Shown piece by piece: positions 1-10,802 of a DNA stretch of 64,000 bases. The number at the start of each line of letters is the position of its first letter. Within the stretch, counting starts at the first letter, position 1. This DNA is from Chondrus crispus. Taxonomy: Eukaryota; Rhodophyta; Florideophyceae; Gigartinales; Gigartinaceae. Under the pieces are notes generated by a model. The model had not been told where the DNA came from, made no database searches, and saw only the letters and a list, made by a program, of their open reading frames with translations. A program made the translations under genes and the position numbers. The stretch is taken from the NCBI RefSeq assembly GCF_000350225.1, contig NW_005178734.1, forward strand, positions 621,159-685,158, read 5' to 3'.

Positions 1-160
1 TTGAGCGGGAAAGTTCTCGTGGAGTTTCTTTCATTCTTAAGCGTACCTAACGGAAATTTTGTCTCTTCCGTTACCCGCCTATATTACTCAAACTTATCCT
101 CATCAGCCACAAGAGAACCTGGAACCTTTCTTGTTCTTCACAACTCCACCGTAACTTACC

Positions 161-655
161 ATGACTTCCGTTGCGCAGGACTATGCCGAGTTTCACGTGC
201 ACACTGAGGCCTGTACCCCCACCCCATCCCGGAGTGAAAGGAAAGGTAACTTCCTGAAGAAATTTGAAATTATTAACAACGCTATTGCATCAATTAATTC
301 GAAGCCTTCGCCGAACGGGAGCCGATTGCCGTTTCATGAAACGCTACCGACGAGAACTGCGCATGCTGGCTTGTCAGGGAATGCTCAAAATAATCTGGTG
401 AAATTGTCTTCCCGGGTAAGCGAGAACGTCAGCGAGAAAGATTTGGATGAAGTTGTAGGAGTTGCGCATGATAAAACTAAAGGAAATCAGGGGACCTCTT
501 CCCAAGATGAAAGTCCTTGCAAGACTGAGGATCCTCCGGGGAGAAAGCACAGGGTTCGTTCATTGTGGTGGAAGAAATTTCTTGCTCTTGTCCGGAAAAT
601 TGGCGAGCGTTCTCCTCGCGTGAACACTCAGCGCGACGATATCAGCAAGGCATAA
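161..655 (+). CDS. hypothetical protein, 164 aa
   Basis: Uninterrupted ATG-initiated frame of 164 codons, preceded by a C/A-rich leader ending ACTTACC-ATG that resembles the leader of the peptide genes in this window. The product is hydrophilic: a Ser/Pro-rich N-terminal third, an acidic middle (around residues 90-115) and a basic C-terminal third with the cluster RKHRVRSLWWKK followed by a short amphipathic stretch. No signal peptide, membrane span or known domain is visible, and I do not recognise a family. No retroelement similarity was seen, so this may be a host gene, but it could also be a chance frame or one exon of a larger gene. The last bases before the stop are simple and no terminator can be assigned. 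Confidence 0.4.
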   Translation: MTSVAQDYAEFHVHTEACTPTPSRSERKGNFLKKFEIINNAIASINSKPSPNGSRLPFHETLPTRTAHAGLSGNAQNNLVKLSSRVSENVSEKDLDEVVGVAHDKTKGNQGTSSQDESPCKTEDPPGRKHRVRSLWWKKFLALVRKIGERSPRVNTQRDDISKA

Positions 656-1637
656 TGGAAAAAGGTGCTGAAATAGAGAATCGTCGAACTGGGCAAGGAG
701 CATCAGAGCTGTTTGATTTACACATCCAGACTCATGTACGGTATCGCAGATGGCAGCCATCACTGCACTCTCGGGGGAAATATCCTCTCCCCCGCCCCAC
801 TCCCGTCGCCAGCATTAGCCACCTCTACTTTCCTTTCCTGGCTCTGCGAGCCTCAGCAGTAATGTAATGTAAATGGAAGGATTTAGGGATCCTCCAAATG
901 AAATAACGGTCCAAGTTGAAATACGGTAAGACCCAACTAACTCTATCTATGAAAGCCCCTTGCCCTTGACCTTTTCTCTATGTGCTCACCAGGTTCGATC
1001 TTCACCGGCAGGCGCCTCAGCACCGGCAGGCGCCACAGCTCCTCCCCCGCACGGAGCGATACTACAGTATGAAAATTTAGTATAAACGATCGTTGTCCGT
1101 AGCGACAGCAAGTCCCTGGAGTGGTACCAGGCGTACCGATATAAAAACGACAGCCTGAACTCCGGATCATGAGTTGATGGTGACACTAGTGTCCTCGGTA
1201 CAGACACAGGCGCATTGTCTTCTGCATCGCGGTACCACTCGAAGGGTAGCAGGGATTCGCATACGCAAACGAAGCTCCATGAGCACCGTGGAACGCATGC
1301 AGCAATGCAGCCAGTCCCCCTAGTACCCATCACTCTATCTGCTGCATTCCTGAGTTGCAAGTGTATCGAAAGGCTTGAGTGCAGTTCAGCGTGCCTCTGG
1401 CTCTTAATGCAGCTACTTCGTGCTCCATGTGAGATATTCGAATCGCGCACAATGTAAACTGATAGTGGAATCAACACCAATGGTGGTGGATGGTGGTGGA
1501 TGGTGGTGAAGATGCTCGCTCATTTCTCTCACAACAAGAGAAGAGTGTCGTTGCATCCTGACAAACCGATTGATACTCACACTTTTTCAATTAACATCGC
1601 GCAGCCGCACTGTGTTGAAATCATCTAACAGGTCATT
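656..1637. other. unassigned DNA, no gene seen
   Basis: No open frame here has convincing coding character. The frames of 80-164 codons on both strands overlap each other and resemble nothing I know. The stretch contains a short minisatellite (separate entry) and ends where the 2.35 kb inverted repeat begins. Confidence 0.4.
1481..1510. repeat. 10-bp minisatellite, three units
   Basis: Three head-to-tail copies of TGGTGGTGGA, the last with one substitution (TGGTGGTGAA). Directly readable; no function implied. Confidence 0.85.
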
Positions 1638-3985
1638 ATTGCCGAATGGTGTGGCAAAAAAAAAAAAATCTCGCTAGGTTTCTTTCACCCGATTGCTGCC
1701 GAACTGCTATCCAAAAGGAGGTAACAAGTCACCTTGGCCCTGGCTCTGGCACCCAGTACTGTACGCACAATCAGGGATCTACCCGTTTACGTTGGGAGCT
1801 TGTGCGCATGTGCGGATGCTGAAGGGATAGTTTGCACTCTTGCGCTGTGCAGTTGCGCAGGGCAGTATGATGTTGCGCATGGGCCCAGATCGCCACTCGG
1901 TCGCATTAATCGTAAGCAGCTTTGGTGTTTAAAATGTCCGAGCGACCAGCGAGAATGTGCTTAAATTCCAAGCAAGATCAACACCCAGAGACGAATCCAT
2001 CCAAAGCATGTGTCAAGAGAGTTCCGACACCAGTCTGGAATGCAAACATTCCACACCGTGTTAGAGTGACATTGCAGCACCGCGTAGGAGCCTCCCGCCT
2101 CTTGATACCTCCCGATCCAGTCTAGCTGTATGTTACCGGCTCGCGTCACCTGCGCCACAGCATACAACAATACTCTCGCGACGGTAGACGGTACAGTTCT
2201 GTATCACCTACACACTAGTTCAGTGTACTGTACTATGTTCAGTATGAGCAATATATACGTGTCATGTTCAGCAGTACCGCTTGAAAGAGTCCGCAGTTAC
2301 CTCGTTATTAGCACACGTGTACAAACTGTATACAGTAGTGCTGGAGTCGACAATGTATGTGAACGCTGCCGAACCTTTTCTCGTGGCAAATGCATATACA
2401 AGTCTCCTCACAGCTGTTGGAGATTATTCTTTAATTGTGCAAGAAGAGAGAAGAAGACGACTATGCCTTTTCTCTTCTTGCATACCACCAAAAATAACTT
2501 GTGAAAGGTCGTCGGACATTTGCTATTTGCAGATTACATATATCAAGCAGCGCCGTGTCTGCCTGTGGCAATGTAGGGAGAAAATATAGAGTGCGGTTCA
2601 CCATCAACAAGGGCTTGGTCGAGCTCGGTTGGAGACTATCTCCATTAGACTGCTTGCGATTCTAGCTGTTTTTGTGGGACCGAATGAACCTCGCCTGAGG
2701 GCATCGCTGCATTGATAGCATGGCCATAAGATGTAGGGGGAAATCGCATGATGAGTGCTCTATTCAGACAACCCCAACTCGCATGCATGTACCGTGGAAG
2801 AGGAGGAGGACACTTTTCAATTGGAAAGAACGCCCAGCGGATCGAAAACCGCAGCTTCAACAAACTGGAATCTCTCGATTATTCTTATTCCTGACATCAT
2901 GCGCTGTTGGTAGTCGGTAAGGACATGGCTGTAACCCTGCGTGCTCTTTGCAAAGGCGTGGGGAGTCCTGTTTTTGATTAGGGGGGCTGTGAGCAAGCGC
3001 GTGTAGGTACGCCATATGCACACTCCTGCATTTGTAGTTATTGCACCTGTGAACTCTCATCAGTACTTAAGCATAGGTCGGTGTGCGACAGATTTCGACC
3101 GCACAAACCCACAACCTTCAACAACCTTCAGCAACAAACAAAGCAAAGACACTCTCTCGAATTTTCAACAAACTCCAAAATGTCTCGCAGCTTCATGTCT
3201 ATCTTCGCTCTCTTCGCTCTCTTCGCTGTCATGTTTGTCCAGACCGAAGCTGCAACCTGCCCGTGTGTCTGCCGCACCAACGTTGATAGCGCCCTCGCCG
3301 AGTGCGGTCGCAGATTAAGCAGCTGCCGTGTCTATACCTGCAGCACCGGAGGCACGTCAGGTGCCTGCTGCTGCTACTAACAACAGTAATGCGAGTTGTG
3401 TATGTTGTGATGGAACTGGGATGTGCATTGAGAAGACTACCGCTTCGCTCTGGCGAGTTGTTTTTCTCCGCATTAACGGTTAGCCTACTCTTTGACGCCC
3501 TTCCAATCGTACAGTAAACGAGAAGTGCTCCAGTCTTCGTTCATTTTCATTGTTTAATCGGTCTCTGATGTGTTGTCTTAGAGTAGAAGTTGGCGCAATG
3601 TGGCAAATTCGGCGGAGTAGACGGGATAGCACAAGTCATATCCAGCTTAACTTCTCTTCAAAATTACGAAACGGAAGGGTTGTCCTTGTCGCAAGTCACG
3701 TTTTTTGTAGTTTTTATTTCAGCGTATCGTAACATTTCTGATGAAATAGCACCCATAACTCGCACTGGCGATGACAGGGGCGGGACCGGCCCTGGCCCCG
3801 CCCTACACCTAGGCTGAGCATGTACGTTTCTTGATCTTTAGAAACGTGGATATACATCGATGGATTGTTGTTAACACCGACCCCAGAGAAGTTGTGTGGA
3901 AATAGACAAAACAGTCCTGGTAGCTTGAGGTTGATGCAATAACACTATAGTATGACAGCATTACATTCACACCACGCTACGGCAA
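1638..3985 (+). repeat. left arm of 2.35 kb inverted repeat
   Basis: This stretch reappears in reverse complement at 59537-61883 with only scattered substitutions. Examples are CTTGAAAGAG versus CTTGGAAGAG near 2281, and a short poly-A length change near 1656. Homology starts at ATTGCCGAATGGTGTGGC and fades after CTATAGTATGACAGCA. The arms are almost equal in length (2348 and 2347 bp). Each carries the same secreted peptide gene, so the two genes face each other across the window. No transposase, terminal inverted repeat or target duplication is visible at the arm ends, so it looks like a segmental inverted duplication rather than a transposon. Confidence 0.9.
3180..3380 (+). CDS. small secreted cysteine-rich peptide, copy 1
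   Basis: 66 codons. The ATG follows a CAA-rich leader ending CTCCAAA, a favourable eukaryotic start context; an upstream in-frame ATG at 3081 exists, but only the inner start gives a signal peptide. Residues 1-24 (MSRSFMSIFALFALFAVMFVQTEA) form a typical signal sequence: Arg near the start, a Phe/Leu/Ala core and small residues before the likely cut. The mature part (~42 residues) has nine cysteines: a CPCVC cluster at its N-terminus, three spaced single cysteines, and a terminal CCCY. It is presumably secreted or vacuolar. The family is unknown; CxCxC and CCC clusters could suit metal binding or a disulfide fold. An identical peptide is encoded in the other repeat arm (60143-60343) and a truncated relative lies at 56015-56179. 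Confidence 0.7.
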   Translation: MSRSFMSIFALFALFAVMFVQTEAATCPCVCRTNVDSALAECGRRLSSCRVYTCSTGGTSGACCCY

Positions 3986-4163
3986 TGGTGAGTTAGGGAA
4001 AGGGGGTAGCAAATTAGCAGTGGTAACGTCGACGAGAACTGAAGTCTTTTAACAATCTTGCGTTCATGAACCGGAGAAAAATGTGTCTCCTCTCTAGGGG
4101 GTGTTCTATCTACGTTAGCTTAAGTAAACTTTCGCAATTACGTGTCAACAACGGAATTTCATG
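3986..4163. other. short unassigned spacer, possible copia-2 3' end
   Basis: Sits between the end of the inverted repeat and the RNase H relic of copia-2. By position it should hold the 3' end or LTR of copia-2, but I could not find a matching second LTR in the window. Confidence 0.3.
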
Positions 4164-4815
4164 TCAGCTAAGCATGCGACTATGATAATCTACACAGAGT
4201 GGATTCGGATATGAATCTTCAATACTCCTCTCTCTTTCTCTCTTTTTTTTGTCAACCCGTAAACTGAACAGTATCTCGGAACCTTGAGTCTTCGAGAGAT
4301 ATAGCAATTTCTCCAGAGAAGAGAGTAAGTTGCAGAGCTTGACCGAGAGGGCTGTTCGCCTTGGTTTGAGGATTGCAAGATTGACTTTCCCAGGGATCCA
4401 AAAAATTCGATTCACTTTGAATGTTTCCAACTCATATCTGATCACACTGACATCAGCTCGAATGGACCTATCAACGGAGTTTCGGCATGCCGAGAGAGTG
4501 TTAAATAAATCTTTGGAGTCCACAGCAAGTAAGAGATCAATATGTATCCCGAAAAGAACTTGATAAGCCTAAACTAGAACCTTGGCTTAATCAATTGCTT
4601 CACTAGCAGCGAGTATCTCAGCTGCTCCGATAGATTTAACTGGTCATTTGGATTTGTGAGAAGACCATGACAGGGTGTGAAAGATCGAGCCCATCCTAAA
4701 ATCACCAACCAGATGTCCGGCAACAAATTCAAGCTGGCCAGGATCAGCTGAACGACTCGCGTCCGAAAATATCAAAACAGGAAGTCTGTACCGTTTTTCA
4801 TCTTTCGGTCTCTTG
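4164..4815 (-). pseudogene. copia-2 RNase H relic (3' part of pol)
   Basis: Read on the minus strand, this decayed frame gives the RNase H part of a Ty1/copia polyprotein. An FSDAS motif, the segment HTLSWSSHKSK and an AAEILAASEAID helix lie in the stretch nearest 4815. MDSKDLFNTLS, CRNSVDRSIRADVSVIRYE and the terminal motif WIPGKVNLA follow at 4340-4523. Stops interrupt the frame, and there is a shift after NLA. It continues the RT relic at 11407-12392; the two were separated by insertion of copia-1, whose target duplication TCTTG is at 4811-4815 and 11407-11411. Non-functional. Confidence 0.8.
4811..4815. repeat. target-site duplication of copia-1 (left)
   Basis: TCTTG immediately outside the left LTR, repeated at 11407-11411 immediately outside the right LTR. 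Five-base duplications are the usual product of copia integrase. Confidence 0.95.
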
Positions 4816-5419
4816 TGTAGTTAGACTGATGCTAATGAACCTGGCGGAGCAGAACCCACGTCGCCTCTCGTTGCGCGGTGAAGGGGGATCGGTAGAGGGT
4901 AGAGAACCGGGAAGAAAAAGTAAACAAAGAGATTGAGAGGAATGGGAGCCTTTGAGGCTTCCGTATCGCTTTAATTAAGCAATACAGAAACTAGGCGTAT
5001 CCGGGTTTTTTCTTCTTCTTCGCTAGAGAAAGATAAGTACTTAAACACTATCTGCATAGATAGCTGCGCCCCTTCATTCGTCCCTCTTCGCCCCAACTTT
5101 CTCGCCCTCCACGTCCAGCATGGCTGAGGGACTTTGCCAAGCCACATTTTCATTCCAACACAACCCGTCTGTCGCAATCCCTGCATTCCTCCCTATTTCC
5201 AGGTACTTCTAGGCAGAATTGCGCCCGGTTGAGTGTCATGCCCGTTGGGCACCGCCACTTTCTGTCCGCAGTGGAGCGTGCCCCCTCCGGCCCGACTGGC
5301 CTTACAGCGGTCCCATCTGCTACTGTAATTGACTCCACGTGTCCACCTGTCTTACTATCATACGCACCGTTCTTTTTCCAACCGTTGTACAGTAGCATCA
5401 ACGTGCGGCTCCACGAACA
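4816..5419 (-). repeat. copia-1 3' LTR
   Basis: 604 bp, TGTAGTTAG...CCACGAACA on the plus strand, matching 10803-11406 throughout. The element is on the minus strand, so this is its 3' LTR. It contains the palindrome AAGTACTT and two TACTGTA/TACAGTA motifs. Confidence 0.95.
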
Positions 5420-5562
5420 CAGCCATTTTTTTCATGTCCGAAAACCGGGCACGCCAAAACACAGGCGAAGTTCATCATTTCACCATCGCAATGCATCTTC
5501 ACTCTATCATCCGAGTATTGAATCCGACCGCTGGTACACACGCTATGGCAGGCATAGCACTA

Positions 5563-8500
5563 TTACATTCTACTGCGCACAACCCACTGAGTTGGATGCA
5601 CCGTCATCTTCCCAGCCATCATGTCAACCAGGGCCTTGCTCTGCACAATCTTTGTCATGGCATCTGCCGGGTTGTCGGATCCCGCGACGTGGGCAACGCC
5701 ATCAATGTCCCTCCGGCGATACGCTTGCCGTATCGCGGCCATGTCAATCATGAGCCTCCTTTCAGCACTGTAGGAGTTCCTCGTGATCATATCAAACAGT
5801 CCTCTGGAGTCGGTGAGCATATACAGCGGCAAATTGCGGCGAGTAATCTTCTTCATGTCGTATTTCAGCGCAAACCCAGCTTCAAACCCTGCCGTGAATG
5901 CCATAATTTCACCGCCAAGAGAGGAATGCGTAACCCGGCGACACTTGCGACTCGCGTACTCGACAATGTTCGCCCTTCCTGCATTGTCCGTTACCGCGAT
6001 TACGAACCCAATTTGGGATGACAGATCTTCATTGTTCCCAAGCGCGGCGTCCGTGAACACCATGATCGAGGCTGAGTCAAGGTCCACACTTGGCATTACG
6101 ATGCCCAATTTGGGGCATTTTTGCACATGAGCCACGACCTTATTCACACCCTTCACTGCAGTGTCGTCGAAGGTGCTATCCTTCACCTGGGCCAACTTTG
6201 CAACGGCACAGAGAACATCAGGCCTAGAATTTGTCAGCCAGGCCAGCTTGGCCCTTGCTGACCTCAATTCCTGGTACGTTGCCCCCTTGTCCATCTTTGC
6301 TAACGTCTGCGCGTAATCGCATTGGCTCAGTACAAAGCCCCCCTGTACGTTCCTATCCACATGTATCCCGGCAAAAACTATCCCTTCTCGCGTGCGTGCC
6401 TTGCTTCTGAACATCTTGACTGTCTTTCCCGTGTGCTCGAAGAAAGCCTGTGTTCCACACTGGAGAGTATCGTCGACTACAATTCCAGACAGCCCACAAA
6501 GCTCGCCCTTACTGCGCCGAAAATACAAGCTCAGATCTCCCGTCGTTGGCACCATCCCCAAGTCGCGAACATGATGACGCGAATTTGTGGATCCCCAATA
6601 ATCGCCGGAATCGGCGAGTCCATAGAGCGGTTTCACAAGCCGCAGCAACTGTCCCTTGGGAAATTTTAACTCTGGAGGCGGGCGGAGGAAAACATTTCTC
6701 TGCAGAGGACTATCAGACTGCAAATAAGCCTGGGTGATGTCATGGGACCAGACATCAAAACCGAACATACCAGCGATGCAGACGATCAGCCTTGTTGAAC
6801 GTTGATGAAGCGTGGTCGAATCATGCACAACGTTGAATTTCTCTTTGTCTGTATGCCCTTGAACAACCAACCGAGCCTTAGCGAATTCCTGTTCTGTTCC
6901 TGCATGCTTGAGTGACAAAGCGAATCGTGAGCCCATTACGTTGGCGCCCTCAGGTAAACTTGATCCATCTACTCTTTCCCAGGTCTGCATGTCTTCCAGT
7001 CCCTTTATCTCTTTATCTCGTGCATCATGAAATCGCTCCTCCTTTCCCCTCGGATCCCCTATAGGTAAAACCTCGGTGAGATGTGTGTATTGCTCCGAAC
7101 CCGAACCATATCCACTGTAGAGCAAGTCGTCTTCTCTGTCATGCCATTCGTGCATGTGCTCTTCGTAGTCTGGATCTCGTTCTACATCATCAGGCTCCGA
7201 CCACGACTGCTCGCTTTCCTCTGTTTCCGATTCGGACTCCGGTGCATTGTCCATGCCCGTGTTGTCACGTTCTCCCTCCTCCTGCTTGCTCGCTTCAATG
7301 TCATCTACAGTATAGGGCTTAATACTGGATGCACTAAACTCCCGCGGCTTATGTCGCTCGTCGAGCACAGTAATCAACTTTCCTTCGATCTTGAGGACAG
7401 AGTAGGGTCCAGTCCATGAGCTAGAACGTCCCTTGACTCCCTTCCTCCACACTAGCACAGGATCTCCTTCTGTGAGTGTCATATGCGCTGCCTTGGACGC
7501 TCGCTTCCTGAGGACTGTTTTCATGCGGAGGCGTGCTGTGATTGCCTCCATCTCATTACGGGCAGTCTGCATCATCAACAACCTTTCCTCTTGGCTTGAT
7601 AGACTTCCCGTAGCCGCTGAGACTCTGGGTACGACACCGAATAACAACAAGCTTGGTACGAGACCCTCTGGCCCTAACGTATCGTTCATGCCCTTGTTTG
7701 CCAAAGCTAGAATCACCTCCTTACTATGTCCGGGGTAGTTGGCTAGAACCTTGTTGTAGATCCTCCTCAATGGGTCGTGATATCTTTCACCAACGCCCAT
7801 TGAGTTGCTGCTTTCCACCCCGGCAATCTCCACAGCTACTCCGACTTCCGAGGTCATCTTATTCCACTTTCTACTCGTGAAGACCGATCCTGCATCGGCC
7901 TTAAGGATATCAGGGTAGCCGACGTATGTTGACACCCAACATAACAAGAATGTCTGCCATACTTGCTCGATGCTTTCCCCTTCCAAAAACCTGGCCGCGG
8001 AGTAGTGCGTATCCTTGTCGATCACATGAAGAACCGGCTTGCTGTGTATCCACATCAGGTCTAGTATTACTGTACGGTTAAATACTATCCCATCAGAGAT
8101 AGACGCGGTAAATCTTCTGGGCTTTGGGGCACTAAACTGACAGGTATTGCACCTTTTGGATATATCTTCCAGCATCTGTCTCACCTGCGGCGTGGCATCC
8201 TCTAATTTGGCACGTTTGATGAGATTGAACATCTTATCAGTAGAGGGATGGAAGAACCCATGGTGCATTTTCAGAAGCTCGGGCATTGTGAAGAGCACTT
8301 CCTTCGTCCAGCGGTAGTACATGTGCCCTCCATGTCGCGTCAAAGGGATTGCCCATTGCAACTTGTCATGGACCAGGAGATTCCGTACGTTGTTTATGTA
8401 CAGGCTGAACTTGTCCAGAGCGTCCAGTCCAATCAAGAGCGGAATATTGGCTGCTACTATGTCCACCCTGATCTCGATGAAAGCATCCCCTGGGGTAGGT

Positions 8501-10752
8501 ATACGCACCACGATAGTCCCAATGCTAGGCTCAACATGAGCTCCAAACCTGAAGACTCTCCTCGTCGCCTTGGGTAGGATCTTACATCCTATGAAGGCCG
8601 CATAGGCCTCGGCCTGTCTCCTTCCGCTGACCGAGGTTGATGCACCGGTATCCAGGCATACACCTTCGAATTGGTCGGCGGTCACTGGTGTAGATGCATT
8701 TATGGGCAGAATCTCTACCTTGGATGGGATGATATTTTCTGCCATTGAATGACTTGGAGATTTCTGATTGGCTTGTGCCGATCCCGCGCAATAGGTGATG
8801 TCCACTCCTTTTCCCTGTTCGGAAGCTGGATGGCTGCCTTCTTCCACATTCAAGTACTGGATACCAAATTGGGCCGCGTATCCATCTTCTGAGTCATTAC
8901 CCTCATCGCTGCTTGACGATTTGCTTTCTTCGCTATTCTCAGCACTTGCGAAGCTGATGGCCCTTTCCCTGCCCTCGTCTGCAGCCCCTTGGGTATCCTG
9001 ACCCATCAAAGACCGCATCCAATTCTCACCGTACTGTATGCACAGCTCGTCCATTACCGCGTTGGTCTCTGCTACGGTGCGGGTCTCGTGGATAGCTTTC
9101 ATGGCTTTGCGACCCTCCCCGTCATATCCTGGCTTGCCAGAACATGTCGGGCACTCGAAGCGGCGGTATCCCTGCTTTCCGCAGCCAAAGCAATTGCCGT
9201 TAAACGGCTTTTTCTCGCGAGGTGTGTACGGATGGTGTCGCGGGTTGGGATTCGCTCGCCCGTACACGTCTCCAAAGAGAACACGCCTGCCTAGGCTCTT
9301 GTCGCCTACTCTAGCTCGGCTATCTCGTCGCTCTGCACGCATCTCACGCCCCTTATCTTCCTCAATTGCCTGGCACTTTAAGGTACTGTACAACTTGGCA
9401 AAATCCAACTCGTGGGCGCGAGCTGTGGTTGCCCTCGTCCACTTAAACGAGCGCACTGCCTGCTTCAGCCAACGCCTTTGGTCTTGGTCAGTCTGGCGCT
9501 CAATTGGCACAAGGTTCCCATGTTTCACGATCTCTGCTCGTACAGCTTTGAGACCTTCCGCGAGGGATCCTTTTTCCTGCGCTAGATCGTACAAGGACAA
9601 TGCATTTAAGTGTTCTAGTGTAGCTTCCTGTGCTTCTTCGCCATGAAAAATACTGAGCATAAAGACGTTCACTTCTTCCAGGTTTTTGAAGAACCTTGGA
9701 TTCGCCTGCACCTTCCGTTTGTAGTAAGTCCGGGCTTGGCCAGCCAGAATATTCTCCACGTTCCTCAATGCCGCGTGTTCCGGCACGCCCCACTGGGTGA
9801 CACAGTTCATATAAGAGCTGAATATGTCCTCCCAATTTTCCCCATCATCCCCCCCGAATTTGTCACTGCGATCCTTGAACCTCGTCCCAAGCCTGCTAAG
9901 GACGGAAACGGCATGTGGGGATACACTGGTTGACGTCGTGGCGTGCTGGGCGGATTGGTGCTGTTGCCTGTTGGCATTTCGACGATGGAGAGCAGTGTAC
10001 GTCTCATGGGTACCTGTTGGGGCACCTGGAGGTATGACCCTAAACGGCCCCTCTTGAAATCCGGCGTCTGCGTTCGTGGTGTCAACTGGCGCTGGACGGT
10101 CCAATTCCTGAGTGCGTCTCTGTAGATACATTCTGGCTGGTGCGGTAGCCTGTGTTGGCTGCAAGTATGCAGTAGAATATTGCTCTACTCCTCCCCTGCC
10201 GTCGTCGCTTGATCGCGAAGAACTTCTTGCATACTCGATACGGCGTGACGACAATGTCGGGATCTCTTGCTCCACAGCCTCACGAGCGAGGTCGGTTGCA
10301 TCCTGGGTGGACTGCGGGTCGCTATAGTACTCGCTGAGGGCAGGCTTTATCTGCAGCCCTCTGCGTTTTTCAATTCCGCCCTGTCTATCGTGGATGAGAT
10401 CTCGCAAGTCCTTGTACATCTGCGGTGCAAACGAGCCGTGTATAACCTCTCTAGAGAACAGAGTCTCTGGAGGAAGCAGGTCGGTGTATGCCTCTTGGAG
10501 CGCGCCCCCAACATATCCCTTCTGCATCACTGAGCACATCCACTGAAACACGTAGGCTTGTTTCGGACTAGTGTCATCAGGCCTCCATGTGACGTTCTGC
10601 ATCATTTCCTCTACGACGGCCGCAGGAATATGCGTCAAGTTGACAGTCGGAGGAGCGGACACATGGTGTGCTGTATCCTCGATCGTTGGCGTTGGCGGTG
10701 TCGCGTCAATCGAGTCTTCTGTAGCGCCTTGAGGCGCCTCCGGGTTCGACAT
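5563..10752 (-). CDS. copia-1 Gag-Pol polyprotein, 1729 aa
   Basis: Single intact frame; ATG at 10752 lies ~50 bp inside the 5' LTR. Domains in order: Gag (about 1-500) with a knuckle CFGCGKQGYRRFECPTC near 518-535, Arg replacing the usual His region; aspartic protease with DTGAS near 697 and LLIGLD near 775; integrase with an HH-CC zinc finger (about 827-870) and catalytic D, D, E in DLMWIH, KADAG and GVGERYHDPLRR (about 897, 954, 989); acidic linker; RT from ~1190 with the catalytic box VVDDTLQ near 1426 instead of the usual YVDD; RNase H with DAALGN and TDSRGLFD (about 1568, 1650). The ERYH-PLRR integrase signature is known from copia elements of fungi and some other eukaryotes. It makes cDNA of its own transcript and integrates it. 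With no stops, it may still be active. Confidence 0.95.
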   Translation of the reverse strand: MSNPEAPQGATEDSIDATPPTPTIEDTAHHVSAPPTVNLTHIPAAVVEEMMQNVTWRPDDTSPKQAYVFQWMCSVMQKGYVGGALQEAYTDLLPPETLFSREVIHGSFAPQMYKDLRDLIHDRQGGIEKRRGLQIKPALSEYYSDPQSTQDATDLAREAVEQEIPTLSSRRIEYARSSSRSSDDGRGGVEQYSTAYLQPTQATAPARMYLQRRTQELDRPAPVDTTNADAGFQEGPFRVIPPGAPTGTHETYTALHRRNANRQQHQSAQHATTSTSVSPHAVSVLSRLGTRFKDRSDKFGGDDGENWEDIFSSYMNCVTQWGVPEHAALRNVENILAGQARTYYKRKVQANPRFFKNLEEVNVFMLSIFHGEEAQEATLEHLNALSLYDLAQEKGSLAEGLKAVRAEIVKHGNLVPIERQTDQDQRRWLKQAVRSFKWTRATTARAHELDFAKLYSTLKCQAIEEDKGREMRAERRDSRARVGDKSLGRRVLFGDVYGRANPNPRHHPYTPREKKPFNGNCFGCGKQGYRRFECPTCSGKPGYDGEGRKAMKAIHETRTVAETNAVMDELCIQYGENWMRSLMGQDTQGAADEGRERAISFASAENSEESKSSSSDEGNDSEDGYAAQFGIQYLNVEEGSHPASEQGKGVDITYCAGSAQANQKSPSHSMAENIIPSKVEILPINASTPVTADQFEGVCLDTGASTSVSGRRQAEAYAAFIGCKILPKATRRVFRFGAHVEPSIGTIVVRIPTPGDAFIEIRVDIVAANIPLLIGLDALDKFSLYINNVRNLLVHDKLQWAIPLTRHGGHMYYRWTKEVLFTMPELLKMHHGFFHPSTDKMFNLIKRAKLEDATPQVRQMLEDISKRCNTCQFSAPKPRRFTASISDGIVFNRTVILDLMWIHSKPVLHVIDKDTHYSAARFLEGESIEQVWQTFLLCWVSTYVGYPDILKADAGSVFTSRKWNKMTSEVGVAVEIAGVESSNSMGVGERYHDPLRRIYNKVLANYPGHSKEVILALANKGMNDTLGPEGLVPSLLLFGVVPRVSAATGSLSSQEERLLMMQTARNEMEAITARLRMKTVLRKRASKAAHMTLTEGDPVLVWRKGVKGRSSSWTGPYSVLKIEGKLITVLDERHKPREFSASSIKPYTVDDIEASKQEEGERDNTGMDNAPESESETEESEQSWSEPDDVERDPDYEEHMHEWHDREDDLLYSGYGSGSEQYTHLTEVLPIGDPRGKEERFHDARDKEIKGLEDMQTWERVDGSSLPEGANVMGSRFALSLKHAGTEQEFAKARLVVQGHTDKEKFNVVHDSTTLHQRSTRLIVCIAGMFGFDVWSHDITQAYLQSDSPLQRNVFLRPPPELKFPKGQLLRLVKPLYGLADSGDYWGSTNSRHHVRDLGMVPTTGDLSLYFRRSKGELCGLSGIVVDDTLQCGTQAFFEHTGKTVKMFRSKARTREGIVFAGIHVDRNVQGGFVLSQCDYAQTLAKMDKGATYQELRSARAKLAWLTNSRPDVLCAVAKLAQVKDSTFDDTAVKGVNKVVAHVQKCPKLGIVMPSVDLDSASIMVFTDAALGNNEDLSSQIGFVIAVTDNAGRANIVEYASRKCRRVTHSSLGGEIMAFTAGFEAGFALKYDMKKITRRNLPLYMLTDSRGLFDMITRNSYSAERRLMIDMAAIRQAYRRRDIDGVAHVAGSDNPADAMTKIVQSKALVDMMAGKMTVHPTQWVVRSRM

Positions 10753-10802
10753 GGTGCTCCAGCCTTTTCACAGTCCACGAGTGTCAGCTGACAATTCCGG
10801 AA
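10753..10802 (-). promoter_or_regulatory. copia-1 leader, primer-binding region
   Basis: Only 50 bp lie between the 5' LTR and the start codon, so the primer-binding site must be here or overlap the LTR edge. The first bases on the minus strand are TTCCGGAATTGTCAGCTGACAC, which contain the palindrome GTCAGCTGAC. I cannot match them to a specific tRNA; the usual TGG start is missing. Confidence 0.35.

Noticed and set aside
1734..2589. Several 60-124 codon frames inside the inverted repeat, duplicated in the other arm
   Set aside because: They overlap in different frames, start mostly at non-ATG codons, and have no recognisable features; their duplication just reflects the repeat.
3180..3380. 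Calling the peptide a defensin, metallothionein or toxin
   Set aside because: Cysteine spacing does not fit a pattern I can name with confidence; only secretion and cysteine richness are supported.
1638..3985. Inverted repeat arm as a DNA transposon
   Set aside because: No terminal inverted repeats, target duplication or transposase could be found at either arm.
5229..6130. Plus-strand frames of 115-230 codons opposite copia-1 pol
   Set aside because: They are shadows of the intact minus-strand polyprotein and do not correspond to the position of the Ty3 antisense gene.
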